NCBI GenBank assembly: GCA_050949905.1
Contig: JBMNGP010000014.1
Coordinates: 48,648 to 112,647, forward strand
DNA from: DUML01 sp050949905
GTDB lineage: Bacteria > Bacillota > Desulfitobacteriia > Desulfitobacteriales > Syntrophobotulaceae
Direction: 5' to 3'
DNA length: 64,000 bases
Part shown: positions 1 through 8,765 of the stretch, one piece after another
How positions within the stretch are numbered: position 1 is the first letter of the stretch
Layout of the letters: each line of letters opens with the position of its first letter
Notes under the pieces: generated by a model
What the model saw: the letters and a program-made list of their open reading frames with translations, nothing else
Database searches by the model: none
Told to the model about the DNA's origin: nothing
Translations under genes and position numbers: made by a program

Positions 1-14
1 GGAAAGAAGGGTTT

Positions 15-536
15 ATGGTGGCTGAGAAAATAGAACGTGCGCAAGCAACTCCGGAAGAGACAGGGGAAGTCCTGTATTATTTGGTAGGGAGTACGACCGA
101 TGAATTCCTAAGCGAGCTCAAAACTCTAGAAAAAATTGGCCTGGATGAAGTAGATCGTGATGACCTCTACATAGAAATGACGATTTTAAACATGTTTATA
201 ATGATTAATCAGTACACCCATTGGGAAAAAGATGAGAAGGTCTATACTCAAGCCCTGGATAAGATGCACTTTTTGCTCTTCCACCAACTAAAAGAACTTT
301 CCAACTATGACCAGGATGATATTGAAGAGTTGCACGGGCATATCTTTGCCCGCTATGATCAGTACAGCGACGCTATCGCAGTCGATCAGGAAAATAATTG
401 GTTAATGGCTTTAGCAGGTGCTTTCCTTGACAACCTAAACGATGATCTCACAGACCGGGAAGCATCCAGCAAGCTCTTAGCCAAGCAGGTGGAAAAGTTT
501 TATAAAGCTATCCCTAATATGTTAAAGACAATCTAA
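15..536 (+). CDS. Hypothetical acidic protein, 173 aa
   Basis: I do not recognise this protein. It is soluble, acidic and apparently all-alpha, with no signal peptide or membrane segment. Aromatic and acidic residues are frequent in the middle (HWEKDEKVY, NYDQDDIEEL) and the C-terminus is lysine-rich. The ATG at 15 follows an AAGAAGG-type ribosome binding site at the very start of the window, so the start is plausible although upstream sequence cannot be seen. It is followed by an A-rich spacer and a terminator at 681-706, so it probably ends its transcription unit. No function is proposed. Confidence 0.75.
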   Translation: MVAEKIERAQATPEETGEVLYYLVGSTTDEFLSELKTLEKIGLDEVDRDDLYIEMTILNMFIMINQYTHWEKDEKVYTQALDKMHFLLFHQLKELSNYDQDDIEELHGHIFARYDQYSDAIAVDQENNWLMALAGAFLDNLNDDLTDREASSKLLAKQVEKFYKAIPNMLKTI

Positions 537-680
537 AGGACAAGTTAGTAAAGTCCAAGTAAATTCAAATCAAAAAAACATAATTAACTAATAACAATTC
601 AAAACTAAGTAAAAAATGTAATAAAAAAACCAAACTTAAACAAAACGAATAACAAAACAAATAATTGATGTATTGCTTAA

Positions 681-706
681 CAAATCCTGCTCGGATTTGT
701 TTTTTT
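681..706 (+). terminator. Rho-independent terminator after the first gene
   Basis: A 7-bp stem (CAAATCC/GGATTTG, loop TGCTC) is followed directly by seven T residues. The 140 bases before it are very A-rich and contain no credible gene. Confidence 0.75.
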
Positions 707-786
707 GCAAATTTAGGAATAAAAAAAGAATTTTTTTGCATCCTAAATAAAGAATAGCTAATTCTGCAAAAAAGGAGGTAAGTCTT

Positions 787-1020
787 ATGAACACTTTGCA
801 GAGAATTGCTCTGGCGATTATTATCATTGGAGCAATTAACTGGGGACTTGTAGGTCTTTTCCAATTTGACCTGGTAGCGTCTATCTTTGGCGGGATCAGT
901 CCGCTTCCCCCAAGGATTATTTACGCTCTGGTCGGCCTAAGTGGTTTATACTGCATTACTCTACTCTTTAAACCTAACGAAGAAGTGGTCAAAGAAAGAA
1001 GAATTGAACCAATTTCCTAG
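787..1020 (+). CDS. DUF378 family small membrane protein
   Basis: This 77-aa protein has two hydrophobic segments (about residues 5-30 and 40-60). It carries the DUF378 pattern, seen here as GAINWGLVGLF near the N-terminus and YALVGLSGLY in the second segment; YuzA of Bacillus belongs to the same family. The biochemical role of the family is unknown. The ATG at 787 follows AAAGGAGGTAAG at ideal distance. A strong hairpin terminator lies just downstream, so the gene is monocistronic. Confidence 0.88.
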   Translation: MNTLQRIALAIIIIGAINWGLVGLFQFDLVASIFGGISPLPPRIIYALVGLSGLYCITLLFKPNEEVVKERRIEPIS

Positions 1021-1036
1021 AATTTATTCTTACTTG

Positions 1037-1070
1037 AAAAAGGAACCGGCTGAAAAACCGGTTCCTTTTT
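1037..1070. terminator. Bidirectional terminator between convergent genes
   Basis: The stem AAAAGGAACCGG/CCGGTTCCTTTT has an 8-9 base loop and A/T tracts on both sides. It can serve the DUF378 gene on the plus strand and the protease gene on the minus strand. Confidence 0.85.
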
Positions 1071-1086
1071 CGTCCTTCTCGCCTTC

Positions 1087-1864
1087 CTAATCAAGACGCA
1101 GGGTAGGATCGGCTAAAAATCTTTGCTTGGAATCACGATAATATTTATTCAGTTTTCTTAAGTTTACTATCCACAGATATAAGACATAGGGGATAAAAAG
1201 AGCCAGGAGGATCGGGACGTCAGTTAAAAGAATAAAGTCAAAGAATCCATGCAAAATCGCCGGGACCAGCAGAGCTTTCCTTAAATAACAGCCGTTCACT
1301 TTGATAATTAGCGGAAAACTTAGCTAAAGAGAGGTAATAACCCATCGTAACACCCAGCAGGACATGTGTCGGAACGGAGAAAATACCCCTCGCTATTCCT
1401 ACATAAGGATTAACGGAGTAATTAACGAATACATACATAATGTTTTCCACCGTGGCAAACCCTAAAGCAGCAAATACGGCATAAATGATCCCGTCCAGTT
1501 TCTCATTAAAAGCCTTATTTAAATAGACTCCTCTTAAGACAACCTCTCTTTTAAAGAACTCTTCCGTCAGCCCCGCTACCACAAAGGCGGTAAAAGCACT
1601 GGCCCCTATGCCGGTCAGGAAATTTACCGCCAGTAAAGCCCTTTCCGCCAAAATAGTAGGAATGACGCTTAAAAAACCCCAGACAAAAACCTTTATGAGC
1701 AGGCGCAGGGGCTCCCGGTCAAACCGGTCGGTAAAATAAGCAGCCAGCCCTAAAGCCAGAGCCGGGGTAACCGCAATCACCAAAAGCCGTAAATCCAAAA
1801 AAATATGCCACCTTTCCCGTGACAAAAGGTTGTTTCCCCGTGACAAAATGTTACCAAGGGACAA
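1087..1864 (-). pseudogene. PrsW-type intramembrane protease, frameshifted
   Basis: The two overlapping minus-strand frames 1864-1238 and 1299-1087 together make one PrsW (glutamic-type CAAX-like) membrane protease. The first part has hydrophobic helices, the TEEFFKR motif with the paired glutamates of the family, and ATVENIMY. The second part supplies the last conserved block, ILHGFFDF. In Bacillus, PrsW cleaves the anti-sigma factor RsiW, but members differ in substrate. The reading frame moves forward by one base near 1300, where the first frame runs into a nonsense tail. This is either a real frameshift or a sequence error. No convincing Shine-Dalgarno site precedes the ATG at 1864, so the start is uncertain. 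Confidence 0.8.
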
Positions 1865-1975
1865 TCCACTATCACGCTAAAAAATAATCTTCTCAATACC
1901 CTAGTCTCATCTTTTTATCTAGTAAATATGAACGTTACTGAATATGAGCGTTTCTAAGATTTTTCTATGGCGCTC

Positions 1976-3130
1976 CTAAGATTCTTTTTCGGTGAAATTA
2001 ATATGAATTTGCACAATCTCGGAGCGGGAATTGGTTCTCACCGGCGGACCCCAGTAACCTAAGCCTGTAGAGACAATCAGATTAAAACCGTCTTTTTGCC
2101 AAAGGCCGCGGTCAATGAGGAAAAGAGATCTGGTCACTAAATCGGCAGGGAAAAGCTGGCCGCCGTGGGTGTGCCCGGAAAGCATCAAATCTACACCGGC
2201 TTCCTGCGCTTCGCTCACTGCCTGGGGCTGATGATCAAGCAGGATGATCGGCTTAGTGGTATCAAGGCCGGAGAGAATCTCCGCCAACGGTTTGCGCTTT
2301 TCCTTATTAACATGGCGGGCGCCATAATCGTTGCGTCCGGCTATATAGATCTTATCTTCTATGCTTGGAGTAACCTCGTCCCGCAAAACTATTAGCCCGA
2401 GACTTTGGAGATAGCCGGTTATCTCATCTGCTTGACTTCCGTAATACTCGTGATTGCCTAAAGAGACATAGATTCCATATTTGGCCTTTAGTCTATTAAT
2501 TACGCCCCCCAATTTATCTGCCGTTAGCGGGTCGATAGTTCCTTCCATTAGGTCTCCGGCGATCATGATTAAATCGGGTTTTAAAGCGGTTATAGTGTCG
2601 GCTGCTTTTTCCAGATAGCTTGTGTTTAAATTGGGTTCGATATGTAAGTCGGAGATGAGGACAATTTGTAAAGTTTCCAGCCCGGCAGGCTTTTTGGCAA
2701 TCTCCAGGTTATAGGAAACAACATGAGGAGAGCGCGCCCAGTAGCTTCCGACTAAGATGATGACTGCTGTTAAACCTAAGCCCAGAAGATAAATAAATTT
2801 ATTTTGCCAATACTTACTCCAGGAAGGTGTCGTCTTCCAAGCGGAAAGCAAAAGACCCGCGCAGTCTATAGCAAGATAGATAACTAAGAGATAAAAGAAG
2901 GCTGCCAGCCAATAAGAGCCGATAAGCTGGAGCAGCGGAGAGTTCCACCTGAAGATCCGGTCGGCAAGGTAAGATAAGGCCAAGATGAGCAGGAGCGGCC
3001 AGAAGACAAAGCCGCTTAAGGAAGGGAAAAAGCAGCGTAAAGCCTGCAGGCTGCGCAAGCCGACATAGCAGTTAAGCAAAAGATAAACAAAAACAAAAAA
3101 AGCTCCCAACAATTTTAAGGCGGTACTCAT
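1976..3130 (-). CDS. Membrane-anchored metallophosphoesterase
   Basis: This 384-aa protein has four hydrophobic helices in about residues 1-130, followed by a calcineurin-like metallophosphoesterase domain. Metal-binding motifs are visible in order: SDLHIEP, AGDLMEG, GNHEYY, LLDHQP and SGHTHGGQLFP. This arrangement matches the YkuE/YaeI-type branch, whose Bacillus member is a secreted phosphodiesterase. The catalytic domain would lie outside the membrane. The substrate cannot be read from sequence. It stands alone, about 110 bases upstream of the oppositely oriented tRNA-Thr. Confidence 0.9.
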   Translation of the reverse strand: MSTALKLLGAFFVFVYLLLNCYVGLRSLQALRCFFPSLSGFVFWPLLLILALSYLADRIFRWNSPLLQLIGSYWLAAFFYLLVIYLAIDCAGLLLSAWKTTPSWSKYWQNKFIYLLGLGLTAVIILVGSYWARSPHVVSYNLEIAKKPAGLETLQIVLISDLHIEPNLNTSYLEKAADTITALKPDLIMIAGDLMEGTIDPLTADKLGGVINRLKAKYGIYVSLGNHEYYGSQADEITGYLQSLGLIVLRDEVTPSIEDKIYIAGRNDYGARHVNKEKRKPLAEILSGLDTTKPIILLDHQPQAVSEAQEAGVDLMLSGHTHGGQLFPADLVTRSLFLIDRGLWQKDGFNLIVSTGLGYWGPPVRTNSRSEIVQIHINFTEKES

Positions 3131-3244
3131 TGCTTTGCCAACACCTCAATTCAATATTTTACTATGGAAAAGGCTTGGAAACAAAGTAAAAAAATATCCT
3201 TAACAAAAAGAAAATGGTGTGCTATACTTTTATTTGTCTTTTAT

Positions 3245-3319
3245 GCCGATGTGGCTCAGGGGTAGAGCAGCTCACTCGTAATGAGCAGGTCGTCGGTTCG
3301 AATCCGACCATCGGCTCCA
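3245..3319 (+). tRNA. tRNA-Thr (anticodon CGT)
   Basis: A full cloverleaf is visible. The acceptor stem GCCGATG (3245-3251) pairs perfectly with CATCGGC (3309-3315). The D stem is GCTC/GAGC, the anticodon stem GCTCA/TGAGC encloses loop CTCGTAA with anticodon CGT at 3277-3279, and the T arm is GTCGG-TTCGAAT-CCGAC. The CCA end is encoded (3317-3319). The 3' part from the variable loop onward (3287-3319) is duplicated at 11532-11564. Confidence 0.97.
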
Positions 3320-3406
3320 CTTGTATCAAGGGTTTTGAGGTTTAGTAGTATCGCAAAAAACACAGTTGACTACTACTGTACTACTACCGACAAAATGAGA
3401 ATAAAG

Positions 3407-3446
3407 ACAACCGCCAAAAGGATTAGTTCTGGCGGTTGTTTTATTT
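3407..3446 (+). terminator. Terminator-like hairpin inside the island start
   Basis: The 9-bp stem ACAACCGCC/GGCGGTTGT (3407-3415 with 3431-3439) is followed by TTTATTTA. No intact gene precedes it apart from the tRNA. A decayed copy of the hairpin and its surroundings occurs at 8037-8080. Confidence 0.6.
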
Positions 3447-3597
3447 ATTGTATGCTATTTTCAATTCTCCCCTGAGGATAATTTTTTCCTTTTCTGCACT
3501 TAGATTATAAACCGAGATAAATGACTGAAGCAGTCCGCCGGCGGCATTCTGTGATTATGCCCTGCCTGCTGGCAGTTTGCCGAGGTCCATTTTCGCT

Positions 3598-3879
3598 TCA
3601 TTTAATTCTCTTAATTATTCCTATATTTTTCATAGACTTCAGTTCAGCTTTATAATCCCCCCACAATCGCATTATTTCCTTATTGATATAAGGGATTTTC
3701 CCTTCAGGAGGAAGACTTCTATAGATGCTGTTCTCCTCCATATCATAATCAAATATTGGGAAATATTTTAGATCACCTTGACAATACTCGATTACATATT
3801 CAACTGACGTAGTTAAACGTTCTTGCGCTTTTTTCTCGTTATCCCTCAACCATTGGAAAAATCCCTCTGAATTCCACAT
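3598..3879 (-). CDS. Small hypothetical protein, 93 aa
   Basis: I do not recognise this small charged protein, which has a tryptophan-containing N-terminus (MWNSEGFFQWLRDNEKK) and a basic C-terminus. It is supported by AAGGAGCGATCGG directly upstream of the ATG, a good ribosome binding site at normal spacing. It is the last gene of the minus-strand cassette, 91 bases after the stop of the metallo-beta-lactamase-fold gene, and could be cotranscribed with it. It has no membrane segment or signal peptide. Function unknown. Confidence 0.55.
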   Translation of the reverse strand: MWNSEGFFQWLRDNEKKAQERLTTSVEYVIEYCQGDLKYFPIFDYDMEENSIYRSLPPEGKIPYINKEIMRLWGDYKAELKSMKNIGIIKRIK

Positions 3880-3970
3880 TTCCGATCGCTCCTTATCCCT
3901 ATTCTTGATACTTCCCTTTTATATCTCTTAAGTACCTCTAAATAGAAAAAGAATAGTAGGGTTATATCCT

Positions 3971-5170
3971 TTATATACTTATTGTTTGACCATCATCGGC
4001 AATAACAACGTTCCCGAAGATTTCCATAAAACGCTCGGGATATTCAGTATGTACTGGAATAATTTTTTGGGGTGAACATGCTTGGACTATTCGCTTCAAG
4101 CTCTCCACATCGGCATGTCCGCTTGTATGCAGACAAACTATCTCTATGTTTTTTTGCTTGCAGAAATCTATCAGTTTCTTTATTTTCTCACTCTGCAGGT
4201 ACCCTTTCCACATAGAATAGATCACACCCGCCCCTTCGATATTGCCTAGCCGATTTTCTAGGTCAAAGAGCATAGAATCCCGGATTAACATACAATAATC
4301 CTTGCGGTTGGCTAGTTCATTGCTTGATATCCTATAACGACTAAATCTAAACATTTCCTCGTGATTCCCAGGAAGCTCAAACATCTTTTTTGTCAGATGA
4401 TAGGGGTAGAAAACCCTTACATCCTTAAAGCTTTGCGGATTGGGGATTCGTCCACCGAGTACTGAAACCACATTCGCTGTATAGATGTCCATCACAAATA
4501 GGCGTTTACTTCGTTTGGCAGCCTTGTACATTTGAACCAAGCGATCAATATTTGTAGACGATTGAACTACAAATATCGGCCGGTCTGGTTGGTTCATGAA
4601 AACCTGAGCCTCTTCACCGATTTGCTTCTCAGTCAAAACCTTTTCCGTTAAGCGACTCATCATGGTTCCCTCTATTAGGATGGCGTCAACCAGTGAAGGC
4701 AAATTGACGAGAAACGCATTCATTAGGCCGGCTTTATTCCCATGGGTACGCAAATCGCCGGTATAGATGACTTTTTTCCCTTCAGCTTCAATAAGAAAAG
4801 CATAGGCATCAAATGCTGAGTGATCCACCAGAAAAGGGATTATTGTGAATTCGCCAATCTTAATTTCTTGTTGATGCACCAAGTATTGGGCGGATTTGAC
4901 ATGGGTATGTGCATCTGTGAATTTCCCCATGATGTTATAAATTCCGGCGGCCTTTTCACCCATAACAATGGGTACCGTTTGTGGTACAACGTCTAAATGC
5001 CCTATATGATCTCCATGATAATGGGAGATAATTACAGCATCAACAGGCCTTTTCTGGGAGAATAGCCTGCTCCAATCGAACGTAGTATCATTGGCACCGG
5101 TAGTGTTGGAGTTTAAGGTGGGCAGTTCTTTACCAATATCAAAAAGTATCCTAGTATTATCCGTGGACAT
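3971..5170 (-). CDS. Beta-CASP-like metallo-beta-lactamase-fold hydrolase
   Basis: The ATG-initiated form has 399 aa. The metal-binding signature SHYHGDH is at residues 49-55 (H50, H52, D54, H55), followed by GDLRTHG, IEGTMMSR, and the late HTSGHAD and PVHTEYP motifs of RNase J/CPSF-type beta-CASP enzymes. A nuclease or other phosphodiesterase activity is likely but the substrate is unknown. The frame is open upstream of 5170 and encodes VHRGTHQIGGSCIE, which resembles the conserved first strand of these proteins. The true N-terminus is therefore probably near 5230, where the only candidates are non-standard ATA/ATT/ATC codons. It sits third in a minus-strand cassette of otherwise unrecognised genes. 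Confidence 0.85.
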   Translation of the reverse strand: MSTDNTRILFDIGKELPTLNSNTTGANDTTFDWSRLFSQKRPVDAVIISHYHGDHIGHLDVVPQTVPIVMGEKAAGIYNIMGKFTDAHTHVKSAQYLVHQQEIKIGEFTIIPFLVDHSAFDAYAFLIEAEGKKVIYTGDLRTHGNKAGLMNAFLVNLPSLVDAILIEGTMMSRLTEKVLTEKQIGEEAQVFMNQPDRPIFVVQSSTNIDRLVQMYKAAKRSKRLFVMDIYTANVVSVLGGRIPNPQSFKDVRVFYPYHLTKKMFELPGNHEEMFRFSRYRISSNELANRKDYCMLIRDSMLFDLENRLGNIEGAGVIYSMWKGYLQSEKIKKLIDFCKQKNIEIVCLHTSGHADVESLKRIVQACSPQKIIPVHTEYPERFMEIFGNVVIADDGQTISI

Positions 5171-5246
5171 TTCTATGCAGCTTCCGCCTATTTGGTGGGT
5201 TCCTCGGTGAACGATGATATCTATTCCTATTGCCCCCTGTCTTACC

Positions 5247-6179
5247 TTATTTAAGTAAATGAGTATTTTGACTCATGAAAGTATGAACTTCCTGAATGCT
5301 TTCCAGGTATAGTCCGTAGCCCATAAAGCAAGCAGCTGCAAATTTTAGATCTGCATATTGGCAAAAATTCTGATAAACACTGGAATTGATTACTTGGTCC
5401 AACTCCCGATATAACGCAGTCTTAGCAGGATCGTGATTTGCCAAAATAAAGATATATTCCGGTTTGCGATCACTAAAAGATTCAATCTCCTTAATACCCT
5501 GCAACAGGCCTAATTGAACTTTTTGCTTGAACACTTTGACCATTTCTTCCTTTATGGATGCAAGGTTTTGGGGATTAGATAGAAACTTAAGCATCCCTTT
5601 GATGTGGTCTTTTAGCCCAGATGGGCCAGTAAGGGCTTTGTCCATATATTTCATTTCAATAAATGCCAGGTCCAAATTATTGGTTCTTTTCCGGGCCGGA
5701 GCAGTGGAAGGCCATTTTACTGCGACCATGTCGAATCTGCCATTGGGATTGGCATATTCTATGTCACAGATGTAGTAATCCGTGTCATTGGCTGTGCTGC
5801 CGTAATTGTTCTCAAGGACCACCACTTGTTGATATTCCCGTTCTTTGGAATTCCTGCCGAAGTAAAGGTCCATCTGGTCCTTGATAACGGGCAGATTTTT
5901 TAGCCACTCGCTGACTGAAGAAGCATTGTTAACTATTTGAGGTCTTTCCAGGTTTGCCTTTAATTCAGAATCTACTATGTACCCCGTGTCCATACTGAAT
6001 TCATAAGTAGATGCACTCTTTTCTATGATTTTCAGTGCATTCCCGCCCCGGTAGTATATGTTGATGTAGTTCTCGCGGATTTCCAGGTCCAAAGTAGCAT
6101 CTGCTTTAACCCGCTCCAAAATTTCGGTCAAAATCCCGTTTTTAAGATCGTTGAGAAAGGTCTCCAATAGTCCTCTCAT
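5247..6179 (-). CDS. Unknown protein with PD-(D/E)XK-like core
   Basis: About 310 aa, soluble. I do not recognise the family. The centre shows a pattern compatible with a restriction-endonuclease-like fold: RFDMVAVKW followed by NLDLAFIEMKY, giving an acidic residue then E-x-K on a hydrophobic strand. The rest is mixed alpha/beta, ending in a helical segment with the conserved-looking FILANHDP. A GTG at 6182 is directly followed by ATG 6179, which sits 7 bases after AGGAGG and is the better start. The gene is 11 bases downstream of the 221-aa gene in the same operon. A nuclease function is inference from the motif only. Confidence 0.75.
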   Translation of the reverse strand: MRGLLETFLNDLKNGILTEILERVKADATLDLEIRENYINIYYRGGNALKIIEKSASTYEFSMDTGYIVDSELKANLERPQIVNNASSVSEWLKNLPVIKDQMDLYFGRNSKEREYQQVVVLENNYGSTANDTDYYICDIEYANPNGRFDMVAVKWPSTAPARKRTNNLDLAFIEMKYMDKALTGPSGLKDHIKGMLKFLSNPQNLASIKEEMVKVFKQKVQLGLLQGIKEIESFSDRKPEYIFILANHDPAKTALYRELDQVINSSVYQNFCQYADLKFAAACFMGYGLYLESIQEVHTFMSQNTHLLK

Positions 6180-6190
6180 CACTTTTCCTC

Positions 6191-6856
6191 CTAATACCTT
6201 CTTATTTCAAATGTTTGATATTCAAATAGATAAAGCAGGGTTAGATCCTCCAGCCGCCTCGCGGCTTCTTCGTCCCACTCTTTGCTGTCCCACGGGGTGT
6301 ATGTGACGGGAACCAAACGTTGCGCCTTATACTTGGTTTTGAGTAATTCTCTAATTTCGTTAAGGGAGTCAAACTCTTCCGGTCCTGACCACTTATTTTC
6401 GTCAATTCTTATGCTAAATCTTTTTAGCCTCCTGGTCCGACGTTCACCATTAACGGACCATACCCTGGATATCTCTCTAAACTCTAATAGAGAGTTCAGA
6501 CTTTCGAGAACTCGAATTCCCCGGGCTGTTTGATAAGTTACCAAAGTGTAATTCTTATCCTCATCTTCGGTTAAATGTTCTGAATCTATTTTTGTATAGT
6601 AAAAACGCTGCTGCAGCGGTTTTTTCAGCGGTTCTTTAGCCCATTCAGGAATAACAGCATTTTCCCAAAACCATTCACCAATGGAAAACAACTGTTTGAT
6701 TTGCTCCAGATCCATATTGAAACAATACAGCAGAGTCACATTTGGGCTAGATAAATATTCAACCGCCACTTGATGCAACAAGCCTTCATAATTGTCATTT
6801 GCACTCTCGGCTATATTTTTTCTGGCGTCGCCACAGAACTCGATGGCATATAACAT
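6191..6856 (-). CDS. Hypothetical protein, 221 aa, island cassette
   Basis: I do not recognise this protein. It is soluble, rich in charged and aromatic residues (GEWFWENAVIPEW, TPWDSKEWDEE), and has no signal peptide, membrane segment or familiar catalytic motif. The ATG at 6856 is preceded by AAGGGG at usable distance. It lies 11 bases downstream of the 248-aa gene and 11 bases upstream of the PD-(D/E)XK-like gene, so the three are almost certainly translated from one message. The tight spacing suggests a joint function. Confidence 0.75.
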   Translation of the reverse strand: MLYAIEFCGDARKNIAESANDNYEGLLHQVAVEYLSSPNVTLLYCFNMDLEQIKQLFSIGEWFWENAVIPEWAKEPLKKPLQQRFYYTKIDSEHLTEDEDKNYTLVTYQTARGIRVLESLNSLLEFREISRVWSVNGERRTRRLKRFSIRIDENKWSGPEEFDSLNEIRELLKTKYKAQRLVPVTYTPWDSKEWDEEAARRLEDLTLLYLFEYQTFEIRRY

Positions 6857-6867
6857 CTAAACACCCC

Positions 6868-7614
6868 TTACTTCTCTATTAGGCCATCTTTGAGAACATA
6901 AGCCTTTATCTTACGGTCAAATGCAATTCTTCCGCCCTCGATATCATTAATTAGTGCAAGGTCTTTGTAAAACATTCGCTGGGAAACTACCTCGGGGTAA
7001 CTGAGCTTATCAGCCATTTGCTTTGTTAATCGGCCCTCGTCGAGCAGGCATTTGTACATACGCAAGACCCTAGTTATTCTAATAGAGCTTTCTCCCGCGG
7101 TACCTTTTCCCTCATTATTCTTTAGTTCAGAGAGTATGGTAAGGCGAAGTTTTTCTCTATCTGTAAAAAACTCCTTGTCTAAATGTAAGCCTGGAATCCT
7201 TTCGTTAATATGAGGTTGGCAATTGTATAGGTAGACAAGCGGCGAAGAACTATCTTGGTATCCATTGTTAATTAAATCCTCTGGCAGCGGTTCAGCGCAC
7301 TCTCTCCAGAATCCAATTAAGCCTTCAAGGTCTTTGGTGGAAATATATTCACCATTGATAAAAGCCATAAAATAGGGAATGGCATAAATATCTGTAACCT
7401 CATCTGTCTCATAGATCCTTATCTTCTTATCATTACTGAAAACCTTATCAAATGTCTTTAAGGTTTTAATCGTTTCATCCAATATATCCATTTGTAAGTC
7501 ATTTAGTCCGAATGCCAAAATAGTGGAAGAATGCGAATAACCATTTTCGAAAAAATCTCTCGAATCTTCTACTTCACTATATATATCTGCCGCCTCCTCT
7601 CTTACTTTAATCAA
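6868..7614 (-). CDS. Hypothetical protein, 248 aa, first gene of cassette
   Basis: I do not recognise this protein. The C-terminal third (from about residue 160) is helical with the order expected of a winged-helix module: ITRVLRMYKCLLDEGRLTKQMADKLSYPEVVSQRMFYKDLALI, broken here only by my reading of helix boundaries. It ends in a short strand pair (GRIAFDRKIKAYVLKDG). It could be the DNA-binding or specificity protein of the cassette. The TTG at 7614 has no good ribosome binding site. A perfect GAGGAGG (7599-7593) instead stands 8 bases before an ATA codon at 7584, so the true start is uncertain. Confidence 0.7.
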   Translation of the reverse strand: MIKVREEAADIYSEVEDSRDFFENGYSHSSTILAFGLNDLQMDILDETIKTLKTFDKVFSNDKKIRIYETDEVTDIYAIPYFMAFINGEYISTKDLEGLIGFWRECAEPLPEDLINNGYQDSSSPLVYLYNCQPHINERIPGLHLDKEFFTDREKLRLTILSELKNNEGKGTAGESSIRITRVLRMYKCLLDEGRLTKQMADKLSYPEVVSQRMFYKDLALINDIEGGRIAFDRKIKAYVLKDGLIEK

Positions 7615-8765
7615 ATATTAACATTTCAAGATGAACAGGGGCTTACACTACGTAGAATATAAAACCATTTTTGCTTGAACATTCAGATACTTTTGTTCAT
7701 AGTTAATTTTCTACTTAATAACCGATACTCCTTCCATAACAAGCAAAGAGAGCGACTATGTGATCCCTGTGTAAAGTACACTTATGAAGGCCGCGTTAGA
7801 AGAAGACATATAATTACCCATTAACTGAAAAATTCGCAGCAAGGCGTTATAATAGGAATTGGAGGCTATTTACGGTTCTTAAGTCTAATCAAGCCTGATA
7901 ACGAACTATCAATGAAAATCTGTTATAAATTGAGCTATAACAGCAACGGTTATATTCCCAGTGCGTTTTTGCCCGAATTCAAAACATAACAGTTAGGATA
8001 TTTGTCTAATTATCTGTTACTGATGTACTGGAATAAAAACAACCCCCAAAATGATTAGTTTTGGCGGTTTGTTTTATTGAAAATAGTTTGTCATTTCTAT
8101 GGAAATGACATTTTCCCTTTTTTGCACTTTTTTACTAAAGAAATTACTTTACACTAATGGGGCTTATCCTTAGATTTCAGGAAAACTACAAAAAGTATAC
8201 CTTCGACTGTTAAACTCCATTAGTTGTACAAAATCCATCTACTGCTGACTTCTACAAAAAAGCACTACTGTTATTGAGAATGATGGCTTTACCACAGCGA
8301 AAATTGAAGCCTTAATGTCATATCGTGACAGTAAGGCTTTTTGTTTTTTGGAATATTTTTGCTTTCTAGGAGGAAATCGAGGAGTAATGCGGAAAGTAAA
8401 GTATGATGTCGAAGATGACTACCAACATTTGCTAATAATAGGCACAGCTAAAATATTTTTAGGCAATATATGTGCCAAGATGCCAAAATATTGTCGATAT
8501 AGAGATTGTTGGTGTGTTCAATTACGGTTCAATTTATTCTGAGGATTAAGAGGTCCAACGGAAGTGACTCAGTACTTCCTGTTTGCATAAACGCATTATA
8601 TAATATTACTTCCATAGATAGCATTTGAACCAAAGGATGGAATTTGTCTTTAATAGGAGGTTTATATTTACTTGATGTTTTTGATGGATTTGTGAAGATG
8701 AAAATAGTTTTTTAGAAACTTGGAATACATTGATTTTATTATTTACAAACGGTAAGTAATGGAGG
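7615..8765. other. 1.15-kb region without a convincing gene
   Basis: This stretch separates the minus-strand cassette from the SIR2 gene. It is AT-rich and has only short, non-protein-like frames. It contains a decayed copy (about 8015-8130) of the sequence found after the tRNA at 3361-3480, including a damaged CCGCC/GGCGG hairpin and a TTTTGCACT motif, which suggests lost recombinase or mobile DNA. A strong terminator lies at 8307-8345. Promoters for the divergent genes should be at its two ends, but I cannot assign them. Confidence 0.5.
8307..8346 (+). terminator. Strong rho-independent terminator without an upstream gene
   Basis: A 14-bp stem with one mismatch (AAGCCTTAATGTCA/TGACAGTAAGGCTT, loop TATCG) is followed by TTTTTGTTTTTT. 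No intact plus-strand gene ends before it, so it is probably a relic of a deleted gene. Confidence 0.75.

Noticed and set aside
565..864. Two minus-strand frames opposite the first intergenic region
   Set aside because: They are products of A-rich sequence read as leucine, phenylalanine and tyrosine codons, and they overlap the DUF378 gene.
8315..8542. 75-aa plus-strand frame near the orphan terminator
   Set aside because: It begins inside the terminator stem, has no ribosome binding site and its composition is not protein-like.
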